A stretch of DNA of 18,423 nt from Clostridiales bacterium (GTDB taxonomy: Bacteria > Bacillota_A > Clostridia > Oscillospirales > Oscillospiraceae), in assembly GCA_014799485.1 (NCBI GenBank), contig JAAVHY010000053.1, forward strand, positions 1 through 18,423, written 5' to 3'. Positions 1-6,683 of the stretch are shown piece by piece. Below the pieces are notes generated by a model that worked only from the letters and a program-made list of their open reading frames with translations, did not search any database and was not told where the DNA came from. Each line of letters begins with the position of its first letter. Position 1 is the first letter of the stretch. Both the position numbers and the translations under genes were made by a program.

Positions 1-469
1 GCCCGACTACCTCCTGCTGGACGAGCCGGTGGACGGCCTGGACCCGGTGATGCGCCGGCAGGTGTGGTCCCTGCTCATGGGGGACGTGGCCGAGCGGGGC
101 ACCACGGTGCTGGTGTCCTCCCACAACCTGCGGGAGCTGGAGGACGTGTGCGACCACGTGGGCATCCTGAGCCACGGCAAGGTGGCGCTGGAGCGGTCGC
201 TCACCGAGCTCCAGGGCGGCACCGTCAAGGTGCAGGCGGCGTTTGAAACGGAGACGCCCCCCGAGCTGCCGGAGGATCTGCGCATCATCCACACCAGCAA
301 CGTGGGCCGGGTGTACACCTACATCGTCCGGGGGACGGCGGAAGAGGTCACAGGGAAGTTCGAGCCGCTGAAGCCCCTGTTCGCCGACGCGCTCCCCCTG
401 ACCCTGGAGGAGATCTTTATCTATGAAATGGGAGGTGAGGACTATGCGGTCCGGGACATCGTACTTTGA
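1..469 (+). CDS. ABC transporter ATP-binding protein (3' part only)
   Basis: This is the C-terminal part (about 155 residues) of an ABC ATPase whose start lies upstream of the window. The fragment opens on the Walker B segment LLLDEP, followed by a D-loop reading VDGLDP and the H-loop in TVLVSSHNLRELEDVCDHVG. The signature and Walker A motifs are outside the window. The remaining ~80 residues form the accessory C-terminal domain usual for drug- or bacitracin-type exporters (YtrB/BcrA-like). The gene ends inside the next one: the permease start lies 26 bases before its stop, so the two are translationally coupled and presumably form one transporter. The substrate cannot be told from the sequence. 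A GntR-type regulator often precedes such pairs but would be outside the window. Confidence 0.93.
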   Translation, partial: PDYLLLDEPVDGLDPVMRRQVWSLLMGDVAERGTTVLVSSHNLRELEDVCDHVGILSHGKVALERSLTELQGGTVKVQAAFETETPPELPEDLRIIHTSNVGRVYTYIVRGTAEEVTGKFEPLKPLFADALPLTLEEIFIYEMGGEDYAVRDIVL

Positions 470-2339
470 TTGGACGGTTTTCAAGAAAACGGTATGCCGC
501 TTCTGGCCCCTGTGGGGGGCGTACTCCGCCCTGTGGCTGATCGTGCTGCCGCTGGAGGGGCTGATGCTGCTCCGGCTGGAGGCCAACGCCCACCCGGGCG
601 TCACCGGCGGGTATATGGAAAACTTCGCCTATTACGACGTGCCGGGGCGGGCGCAGGCGGCCCTGTCCATCACGGTGGTGTTCGGGGTGCTGTGCGCCAT
701 GGCGGTGTTCAGCCACCTGTACAACGCCCGCTCGGCCAACCTGTTCGGCTCCCTGCCCATCCGGCGGGAGGGGCTGTTCCTCACCCACTACCTGGCGGGG
801 CTGGCCTTCCTCCTCGTGCCCAACGGGGTGGTCTTCCTGCTCACCCTGGCGGTGGAGGCGGCGGGGGGCTGCGTGGTCATGAGCGGTCTGCTGTTCTGGC
901 TGGCGGTGTGCTGCGGGGAGTGTTTCTTCTTCTACTCCCTGGCGGTGTTCTGCGCCATGTTCACCGGGCACATTTTGGCCCTGCCCGCCTTTTACGGCAT
1001 CGCCAACGTCCTGGCCTACGGCGTCGCGGGACTGGTGCTGACCGTGTTCCAGATGTTCTACTATGGCTTCGATACCTTCAGCGACGGGGTGTTCGAGGTA
1101 ATAAAGTGGCTCACCCCGGTGGAGCGGCTGGAGGAGTCGGTGATCAGCACCCGGGAGATGGTGGCCACCGTTGACCCGGCCACCGGCGAGACGGTCTACC
1201 GGTCCGCCGGCGCGCTGATCTTCTCCGGCCTGCCCGTGGTGGGCATCTACGCCCTGGCGGCGGTCGTACTGGCGGCGTGCGCCTTCCTCCTCTACCGGGC
1301 CCGGAACCTGGAGAGCGCCGGGGACGTGGTGTCCGTCAAGGTGATGCGCCCGGTGTTCAAATACGGCGTGGCTTTCTGCGCGGGGCTGGCCCTGGGCATG
1401 GGCACCGCCTTCGCCGTGGGCGGGCTGGAGGAATTCGGCCTGGCGGTCGCCATCATCATCTGGGGCGTGATCGGGTACTTTGCCGCCCAGATGCTGCTGG
1501 ACAAATCCTTCAAGGTGTTCCGCAAGTGGAAAGGGGCCGCGGTGGTGGCCGGGGCGTTCCTCCTCCTGTCCCTGGTGGTGGGCCTGGATCTCACCGGGTT
1601 CGAGACCCGGATGCCCGACCCCGCCAATGTGGCGTCGGTATACGTGTACGGCCTGGACGCGGTGCGGCTGGGTGACAGCGGCGACCTGGTGCGGCTGGAG
1701 CTGGACGACCCCGGGCAGATCGAGCTGATCACGGCCCTCCACCGGGCGGCGGTGGAACAGCGGGACTGGGAGGGAACCTCCACGGAATACCGCGCCACCC
1801 CCAGCCTGGAGCTGACCTATACCATGAAGGACGGCTCCACCCTCATCCGGCGGTATCGCTATATTGTGGTGGACCCCAATCAGACGCGAGAAGCGGGCAC
1901 AGCCGCCTGGGCGCTGGAACAGCTCTACGGGGATCGGGACCTCTACTGGCGGGCCTACGAGTTTGACGAGCTGGAGGGGCGGATCGCCCAGCCGGGCTGG
2001 CGGTTGGAGCGGGCTGAGCTGAGCGGCTCCGCCTACAACGAGAAGTACGGCTACCAGAACCTGGGGACCAGCTACTTCTACGCCCCCTACGCCCGCACCC
2101 TGCTGGACGCGGTGGAGGAGGACTTCAAGGCGGGCCGCATCGGTGTGCGCACCCTGGCGGACGCGGGCCGGTATCCCCCGGCGGAGGGGAAGGTGCTGGC
2201 GTTCTGGGCCCAGGACAGCGACTACAACAATTTCTGGATGGAGATCGCCGTACAGGACAACAGCTCGTCCACCCTGAAGGCGCTGGAGGAGCTGGCGGAA
2301 TACGCCGTGGAGGACGCGGCGGGAGGCTACAGGGACTGA
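444..2339 (+). CDS. ABC-2 type transporter permease with C-terminal soluble domain
   Basis: This is the membrane partner of the preceding ATPase. I chose the ATG at 444 (631 residues) because a strong SD site (ggaggtg, from 431) sits 8-9 bases ahead; an in-frame ATG at 423 has none. Hydrophobic stretches suggest about eight to nine membrane segments between residues ~17 and ~385, including WPLWGAYSALWLIVLPLEGL near the N-terminus and VVAGAFLLLSLVVGLDLTG at the end of the membrane part. Residues ~386-631 are polar and rich in acidic and aromatic residues, so they form a soluble domain, predicted extracytoplasmic. This resembles Clostridial permeases annotated with DUF6449, but that domain assignment is from memory. 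The gene is followed at once by a strong terminator, so the ATPase/permease unit ends here. The cargo is unknown. Confidence 0.88.
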   Translation: MRSGTSYFDWTVFKKTVCRFWPLWGAYSALWLIVLPLEGLMLLRLEANAHPGVTGGYMENFAYYDVPGRAQAALSITVVFGVLCAMAVFSHLYNARSANLFGSLPIRREGLFLTHYLAGLAFLLVPNGVVFLLTLAVEAAGGCVVMSGLLFWLAVCCGECFFFYSLAVFCAMFTGHILALPAFYGIANVLAYGVAGLVLTVFQMFYYGFDTFSDGVFEVIKWLTPVERLEESVISTREMVATVDPATGETVYRSAGALIFSGLPVVGIYALAAVVLAACAFLLYRARNLESAGDVVSVKVMRPVFKYGVAFCAGLALGMGTAFAVGGLEEFGLAVAIIIWGVIGYFAAQMLLDKSFKVFRKWKGAAVVAGAFLLLSLVVGLDLTGFETRMPDPANVASVYVYGLDAVRLGDSGDLVRLELDDPGQIELITALHRAAVEQRDWEGTSTEYRATPSLELTYTMKDGSTLIRRYRYIVVDPNQTREAGTAAWALEQLYGDRDLYWRAYEFDELEGRIAQPGWRLERAELSGSAYNEKYGYQNLGTSYFYAPYARTLLDAVEEDFKAGRIGVRTLADAGRYPPAEGKVLAFWAQDSDYNNFWMEIAVQDNSSSTLKALEELAEYAVEDAAGGYRD

Positions 2340-2350
2340 ATTTTATCGGA

Positions 2351-2386
2351 CAGCCGCCTTGCAAAGCTTTGCAAGGCGGCTGTTTT
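2351..2386 (+). terminator. Rho-independent terminator after the ABC permease
   Basis: A perfect 32-base palindrome (2351-2382, 16-base arms starting CAGCCGCC) is followed by a short T run. It begins 11 bases after the permease stop. The perfect symmetry would also allow function in the other direction. Its right half overlaps the predicted promoter of the next gene. Confidence 0.85.
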
Positions 2387-2396
2387 GTGCTATAAT
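2368..2396 (+). promoter_or_regulatory. Promoter of the HD-domain gene
   Basis: A perfect -10 box TATAAT (2391-2396) carries an extended TG one base upstream (2388-2389). A weak -35 candidate TTTGCA (2368-2373) lies at the ideal 17-base spacing. The -35 candidate is inside the right arm of the preceding terminator. The coding start is about 30 bases downstream. Confidence 0.7.
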
Positions 2397-2427
2397 GAGG
2401 GAAACTTGATGTCAGGAGGCCGTGTCA

Positions 2428-3009
2428 ATGCCAGGGAAAGAGGAATTCATCCAAATCTACCGGGAGCACATCCGCCGGGAGGGCAGCGAGGAGCTGCTGG
2501 ACTACCTGGAAAACAAAAGCGACTTCTTCACCGCCCCCGCCTCCGCCCGGTTCCACGGCTCCTACGCCGGGGGGCTGTGCGACCACAGCGTCAACGTGTT
2601 CCGCTGTCTGGAGGCCTACCTGGCCCGGGACCGGGTGAAGGAGGTCTACGGGGTGGAGTACCCCATGGAGTCGGTGGCCATCGCCGCCCTGCTCCACGAC
2701 CTGTGCAAGATCGGGTGCTACAAGGCGGGCACCCGCAACGTGAAGGACGAGGCCACCGGCAAGTGGGAGAAGGTGCCCACCTTCTACTACGAGGACAAGC
2801 TGCCCTACGGCCACGGGGAGAAGTCGGTGTACATCATCTCGGGATTCATGCGGCTCACCCGGGAGGAGGCCATGGCCATCCGCTGGCACATGGGCTTCTC
2901 CGGCACGGAGGACAGCCGGGTGGTGGGCCAGGCTCTCCAGCAGTATCCGCTGGCCTTCGCCCTGGCCACGGCGGACATGGAGGCGTCCTACTTCCTGGAA
3001 GGGAAATGA
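2428..3009 (+). CDS. HD-domain metal-dependent phosphohydrolase
   Basis: The product is a 193-residue soluble protein of the HD superfamily (metal-dependent phosphohydrolases and phosphodiesterases acting on nucleotides or RNA ends). The start is the ATG at 2428, 8 bases after AGGAGG (2414-2419); an in-frame GTG at 2422 is too close to that site. The likely metal ligands are H53 (LCDHSVNVF), H90-D91 (LLHDLCKIG), H129 (GHGEK), H154 (RWHMG) and D183 (ATADME). The order H..HD..H..H..D fits the catalytic HD fold, of the type found in the C-terminal half of YhaM-like 3'-5' exoribonucleases. No OB or other nucleic-acid-binding domain is attached, so the substrate is open. The gene has its own promoter and terminator and seems monocistronic. 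Confidence 0.85.
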   Translation: MPGKEEFIQIYREHIRREGSEELLDYLENKSDFFTAPASARFHGSYAGGLCDHSVNVFRCLEAYLARDRVKEVYGVEYPMESVAIAALLHDLCKIGCYKAGTRNVKDEATGKWEKVPTFYYEDKLPYGHGEKSVYIISGFMRLTREEAMAIRWHMGFSGTEDSRVVGQALQQYPLAFALATADMEASYFLEGK

Positions 3010-3014
3010 GGGCA

Positions 3015-3049
3015 GCCCCCTCCCCGCGACGCGGGGAGGGGGCTTTTTT
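3015..3049 (+). terminator. Rho-independent terminator after the HD-domain gene
   Basis: A perfect 13-bp GC-rich stem (3015-3027 with 3031-3043, loop gac) is followed by six T residues (3044-3049). It starts 6 bases after the HD-domain stop codon. Confidence 0.92.
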
Positions 3050-3137
3050 CATAAAAATTTTCCCAGCCCGTCAGATTCGGCGGGCTGCCGCGTCTTATCC
3101 ATGAAGCTTCAAAACGTGACGCAAGGAGGTGGACGCC

Positions 3138-3629
3138 ATGACACAGGAGCGGTTCCTGGCGGTTTTCGACCAATACCGCCCCATGGTATACGCCCTGGCG
3201 CTGAGCTACACCCGCTCGCTCCAGGACGCGGAGGACGTATGCCAGACGGCGTTCCTGCGCCTGTTGGAGCGGCCCCCCGCGGCCGGGAAGGAAAAGCCCT
3301 GGCTGGCCCAGGTGACGGTGAACGAGTGCCGGAGCCTGCTGCGCGCCCCCTGGCGGAAGCGCCGGGTGGAGCTGGAGGAGGGGGCGCTGGAAAACCTCAG
3401 CTTCGAGCAGCCAGAGGAGGGGGCCCTTTGGGAAGCGCTGGGGTCGCTGCCCCCGGAACAGCGGGCGCTGATCCACCTGCGGTTCTACGAGGGGTTTACC
3501 GTGGCCGAGCTGGCGGGGCAGTACCGTGTGCCGGCGTCGGTCATCTCCGCCCGGCTGTACCGGGCCAAGAAACAGCTGAAAAAACGATTGGAGGGATCGG
3601 ATCATGGACCGATATCGCAAAATGTTTGA
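3138..3629 (+). CDS. ECF-type RNA polymerase sigma factor
   Basis: The product is a 163-residue sigma-70 family protein of the extracytoplasmic-function group, which directs RNA polymerase to stress or envelope promoters. The start is the ATG at 3138, 8 bases after AAGGAGG (3123-3129). Region 2 covers roughly residues 8-70 and includes YRPMVYALALSYTRSLQDAE and DVCQTAFLRLLE. Region 4 covers about 109-158, with the LPPEQRALIHLRFYEGFT and VISARLYRAKKQLKKRL helices. Regions 1 and 3 are absent, as expected. The last 26 bases overlap the next gene, which encodes a membrane protein with an anti-sigma-like layout. The upstream gap (3050-3137) holds a 7-bp hairpin (3064-3087) with no T run, and cgtcttatc at 3091, which only loosely resembles an ECF -10 box. 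Confidence 0.93.
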   Translation: MTQERFLAVFDQYRPMVYALALSYTRSLQDAEDVCQTAFLRLLERPPAAGKEKPWLAQVTVNECRSLLRAPWRKRRVELEEGALENLSFEQPEEGALWEALGSLPPEQRALIHLRFYEGFTVAELAGQYRVPASVISARLYRAKKQLKKRLEGSDHGPISQNV

Positions 3630-4731
3630 CCAGGCGGTGGAACAGCTTGGGCCGGGCCAGGACAAGGTGGACGCGCTGCGCGGGTCGCTGGCCCGCCGGT
3701 GCCCCAACGGACAGGGAAAGGAGGCCGTACCCATGAAGAAGCGCGCGGGTTTCCTGCGTGTGGCCGTGGCCGTGGCGGCGGTGGTATTGCTGCTGTCCGC
3801 CACGGCGGCGGCGGTGGCCCTGGGGGAGCGGCGGCAGGTCGCCAAGATTTGGGAGTCCGACGAGACGGGCGTGTTCCTGCTGGACGGACGCTATTACTTT
3901 AAGCCCGACGAGGACGGCGAAACGATAGACATCACCGGCCGGTTTTCCGACACCGTGCCCTACGTCTACGACGCGGCGCCGCCCGATGAGTCGGGCCGCC
4001 GGGTGGAATATGTGATCGGCAGCGTCGGAGACGACGTCCACTGTGTGACCGCCTGCTTCGGCGCGGGCGAAGCGTATCCCAACGGCTTCCAGCTGGCCTG
4101 GAGCGCCGGCACGAGCCATCTGGAGGAGGGCTGCCCCGTCTGGTGGCGGACCTACTGCTATGCCTTTGAGGAGAAAGCCGAGGCATGGCATATGTGGGAC
4201 CAGCGGGATATGTTCAATGCCGCCACGCGCGACGTGACGTTCAACTGGGTGCTGGACGATTTGACCGTGGACGGGCAGACCGGCGCGGCGGCGCTGACGG
4301 TAAAGGGCGAGACGATGGACATCACCCGGGAGCTGGAGGACGGCGGGCTCTATGTCCTTCCTGTGGATGGGGATGAATTGATCGTGGTGGACGATGACCC
4401 CTCTTTGCTGCCTGACCACGAGCCGCCCTACCACATGGACGATCCCGAGGAGCTGGCGATGGTTCTGGCCTATGAAGAGAGCCTCGTCTATGCCCCCTGC
4501 GGCCACGAGGTTCTGGTGTGCCGGGATGGGGATCAGCTGCGCTGGGCGGAGTTCGTCTACCGCCCGGACGGCACCCTGCGGTACTGGATGCCTTTCAACT
4601 GCCCCAGCTCCGCCGAGCTGGGCTGGGTGGAGGAGTACGCCGGCCGGCACGGCTATGAAATGGACTGGCTGGTGGCCAACGCGTTCGAGCAGCCGGCCCG
4701 GGAATTCCAGCAGAGATACAGACTGAAATGA
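3604..4731 (+). CDS. Single-pass membrane protein, probable anti-sigma factor
   Basis: The product is 375 residues, translationally coupled to the ECF sigma gene (26-base overlap; SD GGAGGGA at 3590). Residues 1-43 are polar and cytoplasmic (MDRYRKMFDQAVEQ...), like the short sigma-binding segment of Clostridial anti-sigma proteins. A membrane helix follows at about 49-72 (VAVAVAAVVLLLSATAAA). The remaining ~300 residues would lie outside the membrane and are acidic. No zinc-binding HxxxCxxC motif is present in the N-terminal part, so this is not a ZAS-type anti-sigma; the layout resembles DUF4179-like proteins, which is an inference. A second in-frame ATG at 3733 has its own excellent SD (AAAGGAGG) and would yield a 332-residue protein starting directly with a signal-peptide-like sequence. 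The sensed signal is unknown. Confidence 0.75.
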   Translation: MDRYRKMFDQAVEQLGPGQDKVDALRGSLARRCPNGQGKEAVPMKKRAGFLRVAVAVAAVVLLLSATAAAVALGERRQVAKIWESDETGVFLLDGRYYFKPDEDGETIDITGRFSDTVPYVYDAAPPDESGRRVEYVIGSVGDDVHCVTACFGAGEAYPNGFQLAWSAGTSHLEEGCPVWWRTYCYAFEEKAEAWHMWDQRDMFNAATRDVTFNWVLDDLTVDGQTGAAALTVKGETMDITRELEDGGLYVLPVDGDELIVVDDDPSLLPDHEPPYHMDDPEELAMVLAYEESLVYAPCGHEVLVCRDGDQLRWAEFVYRPDGTLRYWMPFNCPSSAELGWVEEYAGRHGYEMDWLVANAFEQPAREFQQRYRLK

Positions 4732-4735
4732 CAAT

Positions 4736-4769
4736 AAGCCCGCCCCCGGCTCAGGCCGGAGGCGGGCTT
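4736..4769. terminator. Bidirectional terminator between convergent genes
   Basis: A 15-bp stem with one mismatch (4736-4750 with 4755-4769, loop tcag) lies in the 40-base gap between two convergent coding regions. Short A and T stretches flank it. It probably ends the sigma/anti-sigma unit on plus and the thiT-HAD unit on minus, though the T runs are short on both strands. Confidence 0.65.
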
Positions 4770-4771
4770 AA

Positions 4772-5584
4772 TTAGTAAATGGAGTCCAAAATCTCGATGG
4801 CCTGGGCCACGGCGTGGTCGTCGCAGCTGCCCAGGATCCGCGCGCCCCAGTCCTTCACGGGCTGGGAGCAGTTGGCGGGGGCGAAGGGGATGGCGCTCAG
4901 CGCCAGCATGGGGATGTCGTTCTGGTTGTCCCCGATGCAGTAGAGGTTTTCCGGGGAAACGCCCAGCAGCCGCGCCGCTTTTTCCACCATGGCGCCCTTG
5001 TGGCTGCCCTTGGCGGTGACTTCCAGGAGATAGGGGTTGGAGAAGATGGCTTCGTAGTCGTCCGCCCAGTGCCGGAGGAGGTGGGCCTGTACCTCCTTCA
5101 GATAGGGCACGTCCTGCTCCATGATGACCTTGACCCAGGGGGTGGGCATCTCCCCGATGGGGCAGGGGATCTGGGTGCCGCCCACCAGCCGCAGGTGCTC
5201 CACGGTGACGGCGTTGGGGTTGTGGACGTAAATGTCCTCGCCGTGGTACGCCTCGAAGGCCAGGTCGGGGAAGCGGGCGCACAGCTGCGCAAACCGGGCG
5301 GGGGCGGCCTCGTCCAAAAAGGTGCGCGTCAGGTAGCGGTCGGCTTCGTAATCATACAGGGCCGCGCCGTTGGACAGCACCACCGGGGCGTTGAGGGACA
5401 GGCCCTCCCGGGCGATCTGGGGGGTGAAGGTGCGGTGGGCCCGGCCGGTGGCCACGGAGAACCGCCCGCCGTTTTCCTGGAAATAGCGGATGGCGGCGTG
5501 GTTCTCAGGGGAGACGGTATGCGCGCTGTTATATAAGGTATCGTCATAGTCGCTGTACAACAGCACGCCGTCAAATTTGCCCAC
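4772..5584 (-). CDS. Cof-type HAD-superfamily phosphatase
   Basis: The product is a 270-residue HAD hydrolase of the Cof (type IIB cap) family, which removes phosphate from small phosphorylated metabolites. All four motifs are visible: the nucleophile and acid D12 and D14 in YSDYDDTL; T46 in SVATGRA; K196 in KGSHKGAMVEKAA; and D219 and D223 in CIGDNQNDIPML. Length and layout are normal. The start is a GTG at 5584 (minus), with a modest SD (aagga) about 10 bases ahead. The gene begins 13 bases after the thiT stop, with no terminator between, so it should be co-transcribed under the TPP riboswitch. E. coli Cof hydrolyses the thiamine precursor HMP-PP, so a thiamine-related substrate is plausible here. 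That is inference from context. Confidence 0.88.
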   Translation of the reverse strand: MGKFDGVLLYSDYDDTLYNSAHTVSPENHAAIRYFQENGGRFSVATGRAHRTFTPQIAREGLSLNAPVVLSNGAALYDYEADRYLTRTFLDEAAPARFAQLCARFPDLAFEAYHGEDIYVHNPNAVTVEHLRLVGGTQIPCPIGEMPTPWVKVIMEQDVPYLKEVQAHLLRHWADDYEAIFSNPYLLEVTAKGSHKGAMVEKAARLLGVSPENLYCIGDNQNDIPMLALSAIPFAPANCSQPVKDWGARILGSCDDHAVAQAIEILDSIY

Positions 5585-5597
5585 GTAAAATCAGTCC

Positions 5598-6158
5598 TTA
5601 TTTCAAATCGTCCCCGTTGAGCCACTTGGCCAAAGGCTTCATCAGCGCCGCGCAGACGGCCACGGCCAGAATGGTGCTGGGGAGCATATAGCCGCCGTTA
5701 TAGAGGGCGGAGTAGAAAAACGGGGAGGTCATAGTCATGCCCATAAACTGCTCCGGCATCCACTCGGCATAAACGGTGACGCCGCTGATGTAGTGCACGA
5801 TGAACCGGGCAACGCCCGCGATGAGGGCCGCCAGGGGGATCAGATTGGCCTTGCGCTTGAACAGGCCGGCAAGGCCCACCATGGCGTAGGCCCCGGTGTA
5901 GTCAAAGACGATGGACACCCAGCTGATGACGAAGCTGTCCAGCCCCAGGAAATACTTTAAGGTGCCGAAGGCCGCGCCGGCGGCGATGCCCCAGCCCAGG
6001 CCCCAACGCACCGAGAAAATGATGATGGGGATCATCGCGGCGCTGATGGAGCCGCCCTGGAACCACAGGTCCAGCTCCACAAAGGTCAGCGCGTAGGCCA
6101 GCGCGATGCTGACCGCGCCTTCGCACAGCATCCGGGTGGTTTGGTTTACATTTTTCAT
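5598..6158 (-). CDS. thiT: Thiamine ECF transporter substrate-binding (S) component ThiT
   Basis: The product is a 186-residue integral membrane protein with about six hydrophobic helices. It matches the ThiT family, the thiamine-binding S component that docks onto the shared EcfT/EcfA module for ATP-driven uptake. Recognisable family features are the early FVELDLWFQGGSISAAMIP segment, VHYISGVTVYAEWMPEQF and YSALYNGGYMLPS, which resemble the thiamine-pocket region of characterised ThiT. I chose the ATG at 6158 (minus) because AGGAGG lies 9 bases ahead; an in-frame start farther upstream would lie in the leader hairpin. A TPP riboswitch precedes the gene, which is strong independent support. 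A HAD phosphatase gene follows 13 bases downstream. No EcfAAT genes are in the window, so the energising module must be encoded elsewhere. Confidence 0.93.
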   Translation of the reverse strand: MKNVNQTTRMLCEGAVSIALAYALTFVELDLWFQGGSISAAMIPIIIFSVRWGLGWGIAAGAAFGTLKYFLGLDSFVISWVSIVFDYTGAYAMVGLAGLFKRKANLIPLAALIAGVARFIVHYISGVTVYAEWMPEQFMGMTMTSPFFYSALYNGGYMLPSTILAVAVCAALMKPLAKWLNGDDLK

Positions 6159-6159
6159 G

Positions 6160-6257
6160 TGTCGTTTCCTCCTAAAATAAGTATACCGCAATGCAAACGG
6201 TGCAATGCGGTAAGCGAGAGAAACGACAAGGGCCCCCCAGGCGATGCCTGGTTGTCG
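6160..6257 (-). promoter_or_regulatory. Riboswitch expression platform with candidate anti-SD switch
   Basis: Between the aptamer and thiT, three segments can pair in alternative ways (minus strand). Segment A is CGACAA (6252-6257). Segment B is TTGTCGTTTC (6220-6229). Segment C is GAAACGACA (6160-6168), directly adjoining the thiT SD. A-B would close over an internal CCAGGC/GCCTGG hairpin. B-C (9 bp) would enclose a separate 12-bp hairpin with one mismatch (6184-6195 with 6201-6212) and hold the SD region in a stem. Weak U-rich tracts follow both hairpins, so transcriptional control is not excluded. The pairing is seen directly; which state TPP favours is not. Confidence 0.6.
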
Positions 6258-6358
6258 AATACACTTCCTACGCCGGCATTACCCGGATCAGGTTCGAGGG
6301 ACCGGGGGCTGCGATTCGCCCCACATCTCAGCCGGGAATGCTCCCGGCGCCCCTGTGC
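6258..6358 (-). ncRNA. TPP riboswitch aptamer (THI element)
   Basis: Read on the minus strand, the leader contains the hallmark THI segments in order: ACAGGGGCGCC (5' end, from ~6356), GGCTGAGA (around 6326-6333), and the long conserved 3' part with GAACCTGATCCGGGTAATGC and CGGCGTAGGAAGTG (about 6262-6298). A short closing P1 can form between GCAC and GTGT. The aptamer binds thiamine pyrophosphate and is expected to shut off thiT when the cofactor is abundant. Boundaries are approximate. Confidence 0.95.
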
Positions 6359-6384
6359 TATTCCATTCACTTGCGGTTGTCCCT

Positions 6385-6413
6385 ATTGTAAAGGAACGGG
6401 GCGGTGCTGTCAA
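6385..6413 (-). promoter_or_regulatory. Promoter of the thiT operon
   Basis: On the minus strand a perfect -35 box TTGACA (6408-6413) lies 17 bases from a -10 box TACAAT (6385-6390). Transcription would start near 6378, about 20 bases ahead of the TPP aptamer. Confidence 0.88.
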
Positions 6414-6567
6414 GGGGGGTAGGCAAAAGGACGAAAAAGGGGGGAGAATTTTGGCAATTTTGCCGGTGGCCCAACAAAATGTGTTTTCCTTCCGCAAAAA
6501 GCGGCCCGGTACAACAAGATATGCCGCCTAAAACAGACGGGGCGGGGCGGCGTGGGAAATTCAGGGC

Positions 6568-6596
6568 TTGACGAACGGGAGAAAATGGTGTAGGAT
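6568..6596 (+). promoter_or_regulatory. Possible upstream promoter of the M23 peptidase gene
   Basis: A -35 candidate TTGACG (6568-6573) and a -10 candidate TAGGAT (6591-6596) are 17 bases apart. If used, transcription would start at about 6603, on top of the WalR-like box, which would then act as an operator or roadblock. A second promoter candidate lies farther downstream at 6634-6642. Confidence 0.55.
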
Positions 6597-6601
6597 GTGT
6601 C

Positions 6602-6642
6602 TGTAACCATTTTGTAACCCTTTTCTGATTTTTTGTTACGAT
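6602..6642 (+). promoter_or_regulatory. WalR-like box and extended -10 promoter
   Basis: Two direct TGTAAC hexamers (6602-6607 and 6613-6618) are separated by exactly 5 bases. This fits the published WalR (YycF) consensus TGTWAH-N5-TGTWAH. Downstream is an extended -10 box TGTTACGAT (6634-6642) without a good -35, so the box covers the place where an activator would sit. WalRK controls cell-wall hydrolases in low-GC Firmicutes, which fits the M23 peptidase gene that follows. No walRK genes are in the window. Confidence 0.5.
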
Positions 6643-6683
6643 TTTGTTTGCCTGAAAACCAACGCTTACAGGAGGGAACTTTT

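Noticed and set aside
3064..3099. ECF-type autoregulated promoter or terminator ahead of the sigma gene
   Set aside because: cgtctta resembles an ECF -10, but no AAC-type -35 lies at the right distance. The hairpin 3064-3087 has no T run.
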